NCBI GenBank assembly: GCA_964534765.1
Contig: CAZHRJ010000024.1
Location: 1-27,390 of the forward strand
DNA: 27,390 nt
Direction: 5' to 3'
From: CAZHRJ01 sp964534765
GTDB taxonomy: Bacteria > Lindowbacteria > 2-12-FULL-62-27
The notes beneath the pieces were generated by a model. That model ran no database searches. It saw only the letters and a program-made list of their open reading frames with translations, and was not told where the DNA came from. The position numbers and the translations under genes were made by a program. Positions 17,178 through 24,477 of this stretch are shown in pieces (position 1 is the first letter of the stretch; the number at the start of each line of letters is the position of its first letter).

Positions 17178-17882
17178 ATGAATCTCACGGTCAAAGACGC
17201 CGCAAAATTGCTTGGCGCCTCCGAGCAAATGCTGTACCGATGGATCCGACAAGGTGTCGTGCCGGCCTACCGGATAAACGACCGCATCCGGTTCAACCGG
17301 ACGGAACTCTTGGAGTGGGCCACCATCCGCCGGATACCGCTTGATCCCAATGCCATCACTGAGTCTCACCCCGGAAAAGTACCGGGTCCCACCGTCATCC
17401 AGGCCCTTCGAGAGGGCGGCATCCTTCGAGGGATCGATGGCCGGAGCAAGGAGGAGGTCTTGGAACACGTGGTCGATCGGATGATCATTCCGAAGGACGT
17501 CGATCGCCGGTTTCTCCTGCAGGTCATGCTCGCGAGAGAGGCGCTGGGGTCGACCGGGATCGGCGAGGGGATAGCCATTCCGCATGTCCGAAGCCCTGTC
17601 GTTCTTCCAATCGGCCGGCCCAGCATTACACTGGCGTTCCTTGAGCATCCCATCGACTTCCAATCCATCGACGGCGCTCCCGTGTCCATCCTGTTTACCC
17701 TACTCAGCCCGACCGTTCGGACGCATCTTCATCTGCTGTCCCGACTGGCCTTCGTCCTGCGGGACACCGGCGTGCGGGGCGCGCTGGACAAAAACCGGCC
17801 GCCGGAAGAGATTTTTTCAGTCATCGAAAAGAGGGAGTTGACGGTCCCGGTCGAATCGACCGCCCGGCGGAATCACCTGTGA
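17178..17882 (+). CDS. HTH (excisionase/MerR-like) - PTS EIIA fusion, putative regulator
   Basis: A 234-residue cytoplasmic protein. Residues 1-50 are an excisionase/MerR-type helix-turn-helix (LTVKDAAKLLGASEQMLYRW, then a wing ending IRFNRTELLEW). A linker leads to a PTS EIIA domain of the fructose/PtsN class (about 72-220). Its phosphorylated histidine is visible in GEGIAIPHVRSP (His136), with the second conserved HLHLLSRLA at about 183. PtsN-like EIIA proteins are phosphorylated by the PTS-Ntr chain and act by binding targets. Here it is the first gene of the hyf-like operon and its stop overlaps the hyfB start (GTGA), so it probably controls expression or activity of the complex. The ATG at 17178 is preceded closely by GGAGG. 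The frame stays open upstream, but the promoter lies there. No transport EIIB/EIIC is nearby. Confidence 0.85.
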   Translation: MNLTVKDAAKLLGASEQMLYRWIRQGVVPAYRINDRIRFNRTELLEWATIRRIPLDPNAITESHPGKVPGPTVIQALREGGILRGIDGRSKEEVLEHVVDRMIIPKDVDRRFLLQVMLAREALGSTGIGEGIAIPHVRSPVVLPIGRPSITLAFLEHPIDFQSIDGAPVSILFTLLSPTVRTHLHLLSRLAFVLRDTGVRGALDKNRPPEEIFSVIEKRELTVPVESTARRNHL

Positions 17883-19156
17883 CGTCGGTGACCTTCCGCG
17901 CGCCCTGGACCATTCCCTTCGGCGAGTTTCATCTTCATTTCGACGCGCTGTCGGCCGCGTTTCTCATTCCGATTGTTTTTCTGTCGACCCTCTGCGCCGT
18001 ATACGGCGTGCTGGGCGTGCTCTTCGCGTTGGCCCAGCACGACCTGAAACGCCTTCTGGCCTATCACAGCGTCGAGAACATCGGCATCATCGCTCTCGGG
18101 ATGGGCGCCGGACTGCTGGGAATGTCCTATTCCTCCCCGGTGGCGGCGGTGCTCGGATTTGCGGGATCGCTGCTGCATGTTTTCAACCACGCCGTATTCA
18201 AGGGACTGCTGTTTCTATGCGCGGGGAGCGTCCAGCATGCCGCCGGCACTCGCGACATCGAAAAGCTCGGCGGCCTGCTGAAAACCATGCCGTCGACCGG
18301 ACTCTCTTTTCTGACAGGGTCAGCAGCGATCACCGGACTTCCGCCGCTGAACGGATTTATCAGCGAATGGCTGATCTACGCGGCGCTGTTCAAACTGACC
18401 CTGATGGGCGGCGCGGCCGGCGGCGTTGCCATACTTTCCATTGTATCGCTGGCCCTGATCGGGACACTCGCGCTCGCCTGCTTTACCAAAGCCTTTGGCG
18501 TTGTCTTTTTGGGTGAACCCCGCGTCGCCATACCGACCGATTCGCATGTGATATCCGGATGGATGCTCTGGCCGATGGCGATGCTGTCGCTTCTCTGCTT
18601 GGCCATCGGCGCGGTTCCGATGGCGGCGTTTCAGTTCGAATTGTCAGCGGCGATGCAGGTCGCGGGCGCGCCTGTTTTGTCAGGGGAGATCGATTCCGTG
18701 ATGTCAGCCCTGAGCGGTCTGACGGCGGGAATCTGGACCTTGATCGGGCTGGGCATGATCGTGTGGATCCTGCGGGCCGCGCTCGCGGCCGCGCGGGGCG
18801 GCGCCGCGGCCGCTCCGGACCGGACCGTGACGTGGGACTGCGGCTATGCCCATCCCACGCCCAGAATGCAGTACACGGCCAGTTCATTCGTGCAGCCCCT
18901 GACCTCTCTTTTTCAAATGATCCTTCGCCCCAAAGTCCATCAGCGTCCGCCCGTCGGTTACTTCGCGCCCGGCGCCTCGTTCGAATCTCACACGCCCGAC
19001 CTTGCGGCTGACCGGATATTCGGCCCGCTCTTTACGTGGGTGACCCGGCTGTCGACCCGCGTGCTGTGGATCCAGCAGGGCCGCATACAGGCCTATCTTC
19101 TCTATCTATTTGCGGCCCTGACCGCGCTCCTGGCCTGGCACCTGAGCCGGGTATGA
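17879..19156 (+). CDS. hyfB: HyfB-like antiporter subunit, N-truncated and internally deleted
   Basis: A 425-residue membrane protein of the NuoL/MrpA-like HyfB family, which pumps ions in group 4 hydrogenase and complex I relatives. HyfB is normally about 650-690 residues. Here the protein begins at what is usually about residue 60 (RAPWTIPFGEFHLHFDALSA). At residues 38-47 (LCAVYGVLGV) it passes directly from the early DALSAAFL segment to the late LFALAQHDLKRLLAYHSVEN segment. About 200 residues are missing, the part that normally holds the first half of the proton channel (the TM5 Glu and the FGxKAGxxPLHxWLP lysine segment). The later half is normal: HVFNHAVFKGLLFLCAGS, then TGLPPLNGFISEW, and a C-terminal extension with WDCGYAHPTPRMQYTASSF. 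The frame is intact. GTG 17879 overlaps the previous stop, and the stop overlaps hyfC (ATGA). Confidence 0.85.
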   Translation: MTSVTFRAPWTIPFGEFHLHFDALSAAFLIPIVFLSTLCAVYGVLGVLFALAQHDLKRLLAYHSVENIGIIALGMGAGLLGMSYSSPVAAVLGFAGSLLHVFNHAVFKGLLFLCAGSVQHAAGTRDIEKLGGLLKTMPSTGLSFLTGSAAITGLPPLNGFISEWLIYAALFKLTLMGGAAGGVAILSIVSLALIGTLALACFTKAFGVVFLGEPRVAIPTDSHVISGWMLWPMAMLSLLCLAIGAVPMAAFQFELSAAMQVAGAPVLSGEIDSVMSALSGLTAGIWTLIGLGMIVWILRAALAAARGGAAAAPDRTVTWDCGYAHPTPRMQYTASSFVQPLTSLFQMILRPKVHQRPPVGYFAPGASFESHTPDLAADRIFGPLFTWVTRLSTRVLWIQQGRIQAYLLYLFAALTALLAWHLSRV

Positions 19157-20085
19157 GCGGCGCGATCATTCACTGGGCCGGGCATCTGGCGCTGGTGCTC
19201 GTCGCATCGCCACTGCTGTTCGGCATTATATCGCGAACGAAAGCCCGCGTTGCCGGCCGGACCGGCCCACCGCTCTTTCAGCCCTACTTCGATCTTATAA
19301 AATTGTTCCGCAAAGGCGCCGTCTACAGCCGGACCACGACAGGCGTTTTCCGAGCGGGCCCGGTCGTCGCGTTTGCGGCGATTCTGTCATCGGCGCTGAT
19401 CGTTCCATTCCATGGCGGCCGGGCCCCACTAAGTTTTCAGGGCGACCTGGTCCTGTTCGCCTATTTTCTGGGCCTGGCCCGCTTTTTCATGATTGTCGCG
19501 GCGCTTGACACGGGGTCAGCTTTTGAAGGGATGGGTGCAAGCCGTGAGGCGTCCTTTTCGTGTCTGGCGGAGCCGGCGGTATTTCTTTCGTTCATCGCGC
19601 TGGCGCGCGCGAGCGGAAGTTTTTCCATGAGCGAATTTTTGAGCGTGGGACTGATCCAAGCCTGGCCGTCTGCCGCCGGGCCGGCGCTGGTCCTCGTGGT
19701 TGCGTCCTTTGTCCTGGTCCTTCTGGCCGAAAACGCGCGCATCCCCGTCGACGATCCGGCGACCCATCTGGAGCTGACGATGATCCACGAAGTCATGGTG
19801 CTGGACCACAGCGGGCCCGATTTTGGATTCCTCCAGTACGCCGCGGCCGCCAAACTCCTTGTCTTCGGAGCCATTCTCGTTCACATCGTCCATCCGGTCC
19901 GATCCGCCGGATTTTTGCCGTTCCTTGCCGCGATGGGCCTGGGACTTGCCCTCGTCGCCATCCTTATCGGATTGATCGAATCCTCCATGGCCCGGCTGCG
20001 CCTGGCCCGCGTGCCGCAGTACCTGGTCGCCGCGAATGTCCTGTCGGGATTTGCCGTCCTGTTGACGCTGGCGCCGCATTCATGA
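19153..20085 (+). CDS. hyfC: HyfC/NuoH-like membrane subunit
   Basis: A 310-residue integral membrane protein of the NuoH/HycD/HyfC family, which joins the peripheral arm to the ion-pumping arm. Characteristic segments are KARVAGRTGPPLFQPYFDLI (30-49), EGMGASREASFSCLAEPA (125-142) and the acidic loop ENARIPVDDPATHLELTMIH (193-212), followed by EVMVLDHSGPD. Several acidic residues thought to couple redox work to proton movement are present. Length is normal (E. coli HyfC is about 315). The ATG overlaps the hyfB stop by 4 bp, and its own stop overlaps the hyfE start by 4 bp. Confidence 0.93.
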   Translation: MSGAIIHWAGHLALVLVASPLLFGIISRTKARVAGRTGPPLFQPYFDLIKLFRKGAVYSRTTTGVFRAGPVVAFAAILSSALIVPFHGGRAPLSFQGDLVLFAYFLGLARFFMIVAALDTGSAFEGMGASREASFSCLAEPAVFLSFIALARASGSFSMSEFLSVGLIQAWPSAAGPALVLVVASFVLVLLAENARIPVDDPATHLELTMIHEVMVLDHSGPDFGFLQYAAAAKLLVFGAILVHIVHPVRSAGFLPFLAAMGLGLALVAILIGLIESSMARLRLARVPQYLVAANVLSGFAVLLTLAPHS

Positions 20086-20720
20086 GCGATCTGCCGCACA
20101 CGTGCCTTCTGCTGATCGTCCTCTGCAATTTCTATGTCCTGAGCACCGGCCGGCTGGCCAATCTCATTCGAATTCTCTCCGTCGAGGGCGTTCTCCTGTC
20201 GCTCATCCCCCTGCCGGCGGCCCTGGCCGGAAGCGCGCATGCCGCCATCCTTGTGGCGGGGACGCTGGCCGTGAAAGGCGTGATCATGCCGGCGCTTTTG
20301 ATGCGCGCGCTCCGGTCAATCGACGAACCCCTGGACTCCCGGCCGATCGTCGGGGCTGTCTACTCGCTGATCCCGGGGTTCTTTATCCTCGCGGCCGCAT
20401 TCGTGGCGGGCCTGCATATCCCGCTTGGAGACGCGTTCGATCCGTTGATCGGAGGCGTCGGCCTGGCGACGCTCGTGACGAGCATGCTGTACATGGTGAA
20501 CAGCCGAAAGGCGATTTCGCAGGTGATCGGATTTTTCATCATGGAAAACGGCATTCTCATCCTCGCGGTCGGCATCCGGCACGGTCTTCCGTTCGTCATC
20601 GAAATCGCCATCCTGTTTGATCTTCTGCTGGCGGCGATGATTTTCGGCGGATTCATCCGGCGGATGCACGAGGTCTTTACGCACACCGACACCAGCCGCA
20701 TGCGGAAATTGAAGGGATAG
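20082..20720 (+). CDS. hyfE: HyfE-like membrane subunit
   Basis: A 212-residue membrane protein of the HyfE family, whose C-terminal half is related to NuoK/MrpC. It has about six or seven predicted helices. The family segment VNSRKAISQVIGFFIMENGI with the conserved helix glutamate is present, followed by EIAILFDLLLAAMIFGGFI. Length matches E. coli HyfE (about 216). It starts in a 4-bp overlap with hyfC and is followed after 6 bp by hyfF. HyfE is found in HyfA-J-type and Ehr complexes and not in the shorter Hyc complex, which supports the Hyf/Ehr assignment of this operon. Confidence 0.92.
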   Translation: MSDLPHTCLLLIVLCNFYVLSTGRLANLIRILSVEGVLLSLIPLPAALAGSAHAAILVAGTLAVKGVIMPALLMRALRSIDEPLDSRPIVGAVYSLIPGFFILAAAFVAGLHIPLGDAFDPLIGGVGLATLVTSMLYMVNSRKAISQVIGFFIMENGILILAVGIRHGLPFVIEIAILFDLLLAAMIFGGFIRRMHEVFTHTDTSRMRKLKG

Positions 20721-20726
20721 ACGAGT

Positions 20727-22193
20727 ATGATCCTCTGGGCGATCGCTCTCTTTCCGATGTCGGCCGCGCTGATCTCGCTGGCCCTGCGCCGCCGGTCGGC
20801 GGTACTGATCTGGATCGTCGCGGGCTCGCTGGTCGAACTGGTCCTCGCCCTCTCGGCCGCCGCGCGGGTTTTCCGAGCCGGCGCTGTTTCGACGCTGGAT
20901 GGCCATATCGCCCTCGACGCCCTGTCCGCCCTCCATCTGTGCCTGGTGGCCGTTGTGAGCCTGCTGTCATCGATTTACGCGCGGGAGTATTTCTCCCATG
21001 AATCGGAATCGAGTCTGGACGACCGGACGGCATGGAAATTCGGCGGCCTGTGGTTTGCGTTCATCGGGTCGATGGTCGGGGTCCTCCTATTTAATAATGT
21101 GGGTCTCATGTGGGTTTCGATGGAGTCCACGACGCTGGCGTCGACTTTTCTCATCTGCCTGCATCGTGACCGGCCCTCGATGGAAGCGGCGTGGAAGTAT
21201 CTGATCATCTGTTCGGCCGGAATCATGCTGGGCCTCCTTGGAACCATTTTCATTTACGGCGCATCACCCTTGGCGGGCGAATCGGCGCTCAAGTGGTCCA
21301 CCCTGATGGATAGCGCCGCGCAGATGGACCCGCGCCCGGCCCGGATCGGATTCATCCTGATTTTGATCGGATATGGAACGAAAGTTGGCCTGGCGCCGAT
21401 GCATACGTGGCTCCCGGACGCGCACAGCCAGGCACCGACACCGGTGTCGGCTATGTTTTCGGGCGTATTGTTGAATTGCGGTTTTTATTGCATCACGCGG
21501 TTCGTCCCGATTGTCTCGACCGCCGTCGGTGATCCGTCGTGGTGCCGTCACATGCTCCTGGGATTTGGACTTTTTTCCATGCTGGTGGCTTCCCTTTTTA
21601 TCCTGGGCCAGCGCGATCTGAAACGGCTCTTGGCGTACAGCAGCGTCGAACATATGGGCATCGTCGCCGTCGGCATGGGTATGGGCGGCGGCGGAACGTT
21701 CGCCGCCCTCTATCACACGATCAACCATTCGGTGTGCAAATCCCTCGCCTTCTTTTGCGCCGGCCGGACGATTCAGGAGCGGGGCACGCGCGATATCGAA
21801 AAACTGTCGGCTGGCCGGGATCGAGTCCCCGTGTGGGGGTCGGGCCTCTTGGTGGCGTTGCTTGCCCTGATCGGCTGCGCGCCTTTTTCCATTTTCATGA
21901 GCGAATTTCTAATCGTGCGGGCCGGTGTGGAAGAAGGTCAAGTGGCCGCAGTGGCGTTGTTTCTCCTCGCCGCCGCAACGGTCTTTGCCGGCGCTCTGAA
22001 ACCGGCCATTTCGCTGGCTTTCGGCGTCGGAAAATCGGAATCGAGACCTCCGGCGGGCCCGGTGCGCTCCGCAGGCACGGCCCACGCGCTGGTGGGCATC
22101 CTGTCGCTGGTTTTGATCGGGCTGGGTGTCTGGATTCCCGCGCAGTTGCAGACGATTCTCCATCAGGCCGCGGCCGTCATCGCGGGGAACTGA
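20727..22193 (+). CDS. hyfF: HyfF-like antiporter subunit, intact
   Basis: A 488-residue membrane protein of the NuoM/NuoN-like antiporter family, close in length to other HyfF proteins. It keeps the residues of a working proton path: Glu133 in LMWVSMESTTLAS (TM5), Lys219 in GYGTKVGLAPMHTWLPDAHS, the RDLKRLLAYSSVEHMG segment (296-311) and HTINHSVCKSLAFF (330-343), with Lys338 on the TM12-equivalent helix. Unlike hyfB of the same operon, it has no deletion. A weak ribosome site (GAAGGGA) precedes the ATG. Only one base separates its stop from hyfG. It is probably the main or only complete ion-translocating subunit in the complex as assembled here. Confidence 0.93.
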   Translation: MILWAIALFPMSAALISLALRRRSAVLIWIVAGSLVELVLALSAAARVFRAGAVSTLDGHIALDALSALHLCLVAVVSLLSSIYAREYFSHESESSLDDRTAWKFGGLWFAFIGSMVGVLLFNNVGLMWVSMESTTLASTFLICLHRDRPSMEAAWKYLIICSAGIMLGLLGTIFIYGASPLAGESALKWSTLMDSAAQMDPRPARIGFILILIGYGTKVGLAPMHTWLPDAHSQAPTPVSAMFSGVLLNCGFYCITRFVPIVSTAVGDPSWCRHMLLGFGLFSMLVASLFILGQRDLKRLLAYSSVEHMGIVAVGMGMGGGGTFAALYHTINHSVCKSLAFFCAGRTIQERGTRDIEKLSAGRDRVPVWGSGLLVALLALIGCAPFSIFMSEFLIVRAGVEEGQVAAVALFLLAAATVFAGALKPAISLAFGVGKSESRPPAGPVRSAGTAHALVGILSLVLIGLGVWIPAQLQTILHQAAAVIAGN

Positions 22194-22194
22194 C

Positions 22195-23673
22195 ATGGAA
22201 TTCGCCCTTGCCTCAAACGGCCGCTCCATCGCCCTCCGGCACATCCCCTGCCCGCCCCCGGAGTCATTCCGCCGGGGCATCATCGCCGCGGTCCGGCGCG
22301 GCCGGCGCATCGCCATGCTGTTCGGACAGAAGGAGACCCCCACACGATTGTGGGCGGTCCTGGCGGACGACGCCGATGGGACTCTTTCGATTTCATCCAC
22401 GCAGGTTCACGATCGATTCCCGTCGCTGACGCCGGACTGCCCGCAGGCGCATCTGTTCGAGCGGGAAATATGGGAGTCGTTTGGGATCCTTCCCGAAGGG
22501 CATCCGTGGCTGAAGCCTGTGCGGTATCCGCGCGCGGCCGGGAGGGCTATTTCGTCGGACACGAACTACTTTTCCGCGCTGGGCGAGGAGGTCCACGAAG
22601 TGGCGGTTGGGCCGGTTCATGCGGGCATCATCGAACCCGGGCATTTTCGGTTTCAGTGCCATGGCGAGACCGTCCTGCATCTGGAAATCCAGCTTGGATA
22701 CCAGCACCGCGGCGCGGAGACGCTGATCGAGCAAAGCCCCGCACCACGCGCGATCGTGGTCGCGGAGTCCATCGCGGGGGATACGTCGGTAGGCCACGCC
22801 CTGGCTCACGCGGAACTTCGGGAATCGCTTGGCCGATGCGTCGTGTCTCCCATGGCGGCTGCCATCCGGGGGATTGCGCTGGAGCTGGCGCGCGTCGCCA
22901 ATCACATCGGGGACCTTGGAGCGCTTTGCACGGACGTCGGATTTCTACCCGGCGCGGCGACTATGGGTCGGCAGCGCGGCGAGTTTTTGAATATGCTGAT
23001 GGAGTTGTCCGGAAACCGGCTGGGCCGGGGACTGGTCCGGCCTGGCGGAGTACTGTTTGACGCGCCAAAGACTCTGATTGATCGCTGGCTGGCGAAACTG
23101 AAGCGCGCGGACCGGGACTTTGAAGAAAGCGCCGAACTGATGTTTGAGGCGGGGTCGGTCCAGGCGCGGTTTGATGAAACGGGCCGCGTGTCGCCGCGCG
23201 CCGCCATGGATCTCGGATTCGTGGGACCCGCTGCCCGGTCCTGCGGCATCGAACGCGACGTACGGATGGATCATCCTCATGGAATTTACAGGTTCTCGTA
23301 CATTCCCATCTCGTCCGTCTCGACTGGGGACGTCCTTGCCCGCGCGCTGGTGAGAAGGCTCGAGGTGTCGCGATCTTTGGAGTTTGTGAAGAGCCAGTTG
23401 GGAAGCCTCTCCAGTCTCTCAACCGCCCTTCGGGTACCCTGCGCCGATCCGGAACCCGGCCATCTGGCGGTGTCGCTGGTCGAGGGCTGGAGAGGCGAGA
23501 TCGCGCATGCGGCGATCACGGACGACGCCGGCCGTCTGGCGCGGTACAAGATCAAGGATCCGTCCCATCACAACTGGACCGCGCTGGCGCTCGCCCTTCG
23601 CCAGACTCCCATCTCCGATTTCCCGCTCTGCAACAAGAGCTTCAATCTGTCCTACGCCGGCCATGACTTGTAA
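22195..23673 (+). CDS. hyfG: HyfG-like large subunit (NuoC-NuoD fusion) lacking Ni-ligand cysteines
   Basis: A 492-residue fusion of a NuoC-like domain (1 to about 115, with LFEREIWESFGILPEGHP) and a NuoD/[NiFe] large-subunit-like domain (from VGPVHAGIIEPGHFRFQ at 139). In hydrogenases such as HycE the Ni-Fe site is held by two CxxC motifs. Here the N-terminal motif (usually RVCGICG) reads ESIAGDTSVGH (191-201), and the C-terminal one (usually DPCYSC) reads KSFNLSYAGHDL (481-492). The only Cys nearby (479) is not at a ligand position. It therefore cannot bind a normal Ni-Fe centre and should not evolve or consume H2. This is the pattern of Ehr complexes. It may, like NuoD, line a quinone or other acceptor site. 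It starts 1 bp after hyfF. Confidence 0.9.
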   Translation: MEFALASNGRSIALRHIPCPPPESFRRGIIAAVRRGRRIAMLFGQKETPTRLWAVLADDADGTLSISSTQVHDRFPSLTPDCPQAHLFEREIWESFGILPEGHPWLKPVRYPRAAGRAISSDTNYFSALGEEVHEVAVGPVHAGIIEPGHFRFQCHGETVLHLEIQLGYQHRGAETLIEQSPAPRAIVVAESIAGDTSVGHALAHAELRESLGRCVVSPMAAAIRGIALELARVANHIGDLGALCTDVGFLPGAATMGRQRGEFLNMLMELSGNRLGRGLVRPGGVLFDAPKTLIDRWLAKLKRADRDFEESAELMFEAGSVQARFDETGRVSPRAAMDLGFVGPAARSCGIERDVRMDHPHGIYRFSYIPISSVSTGDVLARALVRRLEVSRSLEFVKSQLGSLSSLSTALRVPCADPEPGHLAVSLVEGWRGEIAHAAITDDAGRLARYKIKDPSHHNWTALALALRQTPISDFPLCNKSFNLSYAGHDL

Positions 23674-23685
23674 CGGGAAGAGACA

Positions 23686-24477
23686 ATGTGGAAGATTCTG
23701 AAGAACAGAATTCGGGAGGGGCACCGGACCACGGAATACTCGGGGCGCGAGGCCGCTGATTTCCCCGATCGGTTCCGCGGCCGGCCGGAACTGGACGCGG
23801 GCAAATGCGCGGATGGATGTTCGGACTGCGTGAAGGCATGCCCCACGCAGGCTATCGATGTCCGCAACGGGCTTAAACTGGATCTTGGCCGGTGCCTGTT
23901 TTGCGCGGAATGCGTGAGCGCCTGTCCCGAGCAGGCGATCCAATACACACGGGACCATCGACTCGCCGTTCGCCGTCGGGAGGATCTTGTGATTGACCCC
24001 AAACACGCCGAACGGCGGCTCGCCGAATCGCTCGACAAAAAAATGAAATCCCTTTTTGGCCGATCCCTCAAATTACGGCATGTATCGGCTGGCGATTGCA
24101 GCGGCTGCGCGGTGGAACTTCAGGCTTTGAGCAACGTCGTTTTCGACCTCGGCCGGTTTGGCGTCCAGTTCGTCGCGTCGCCCCGCCATGCCGACGGCAT
24201 TCTCATCACCGGACCTGTGACGGAAAACATGACATTGGCCCTCCGGAAAACCTACGATGCGGTCCCGCCGCCCAAGCTGGTCATTGCCGTTGGCGCCTGT
24301 GCCATCAGCGGCGGTCCGTTCCGGGACAGCCCGGAGATCTCCAACGGCGTTGGCGCGGAATTCCCGGTGGATCTCTTTATTCCCGGATGCCCACCCCATC
24401 CCCTGACCATTCTCGACGGCATCCTCAGGCTCCTTGGCCGGGTATCGGACCGAACCGCGCCCGTCGCCCATGTCTGA
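23686..24477 (+). CDS. Ferredoxin-HyfI fusion: 2[4Fe-4S] domain plus NuoB-like small subunit
   Basis: A 263-residue fusion of a HyfH/NuoI-like ferredoxin and a HyfI/NuoB-like small subunit. Ferredoxin ligands are Cys41, 45, 48 and 52 (spacing C-x3-C-x2-C-x3-CP) and Cys70, 73, 76 and 80 (regular C-x2-C-x2-C-x3-CP). The small-subunit cluster has Cys138 and 141 (DCSGCAVEL), Cys205 (VGACAISGG) and Cys235 (IPGCPPHP), the full set for the proximal [4Fe-4S] cluster. The first pair is CxxC as in hydrogenases, not CC as in NuoB. The electron chain is therefore complete up to the large subunit, although that subunit lacks its metal. The ATG follows GGGAAGAG with good spacing, 12 bp after hyfG. It is the last subunit gene of the operon. 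No hyp maturation or hyfD gene is seen. Confidence 0.92.
   Translation: MWKILKNRIREGHRTTEYSGREAADFPDRFRGRPELDAGKCADGCSDCVKACPTQAIDVRNGLKLDLGRCLFCAECVSACPEQAIQYTRDHRLAVRRREDLVIDPKHAERRLAESLDKKMKSLFGRSLKLRHVSAGDCSGCAVELQALSNVVFDLGRFGVQFVASPRHADGILITGPVTENMTLALRKTYDAVPPPKLVIAVGACAISGGPFRDSPEISNGVGAEFPVDLFIPGCPPHPLTILDGILRLLGRVSDRTAPVAHV

Noticed and set aside
17879..24477. Formate hydrogenlyase or H2-evolving hydrogenase
   Set aside because: The large subunit lacks all four Ni-ligand cysteines, and no formate dehydrogenase or hyp genes are present in the window.
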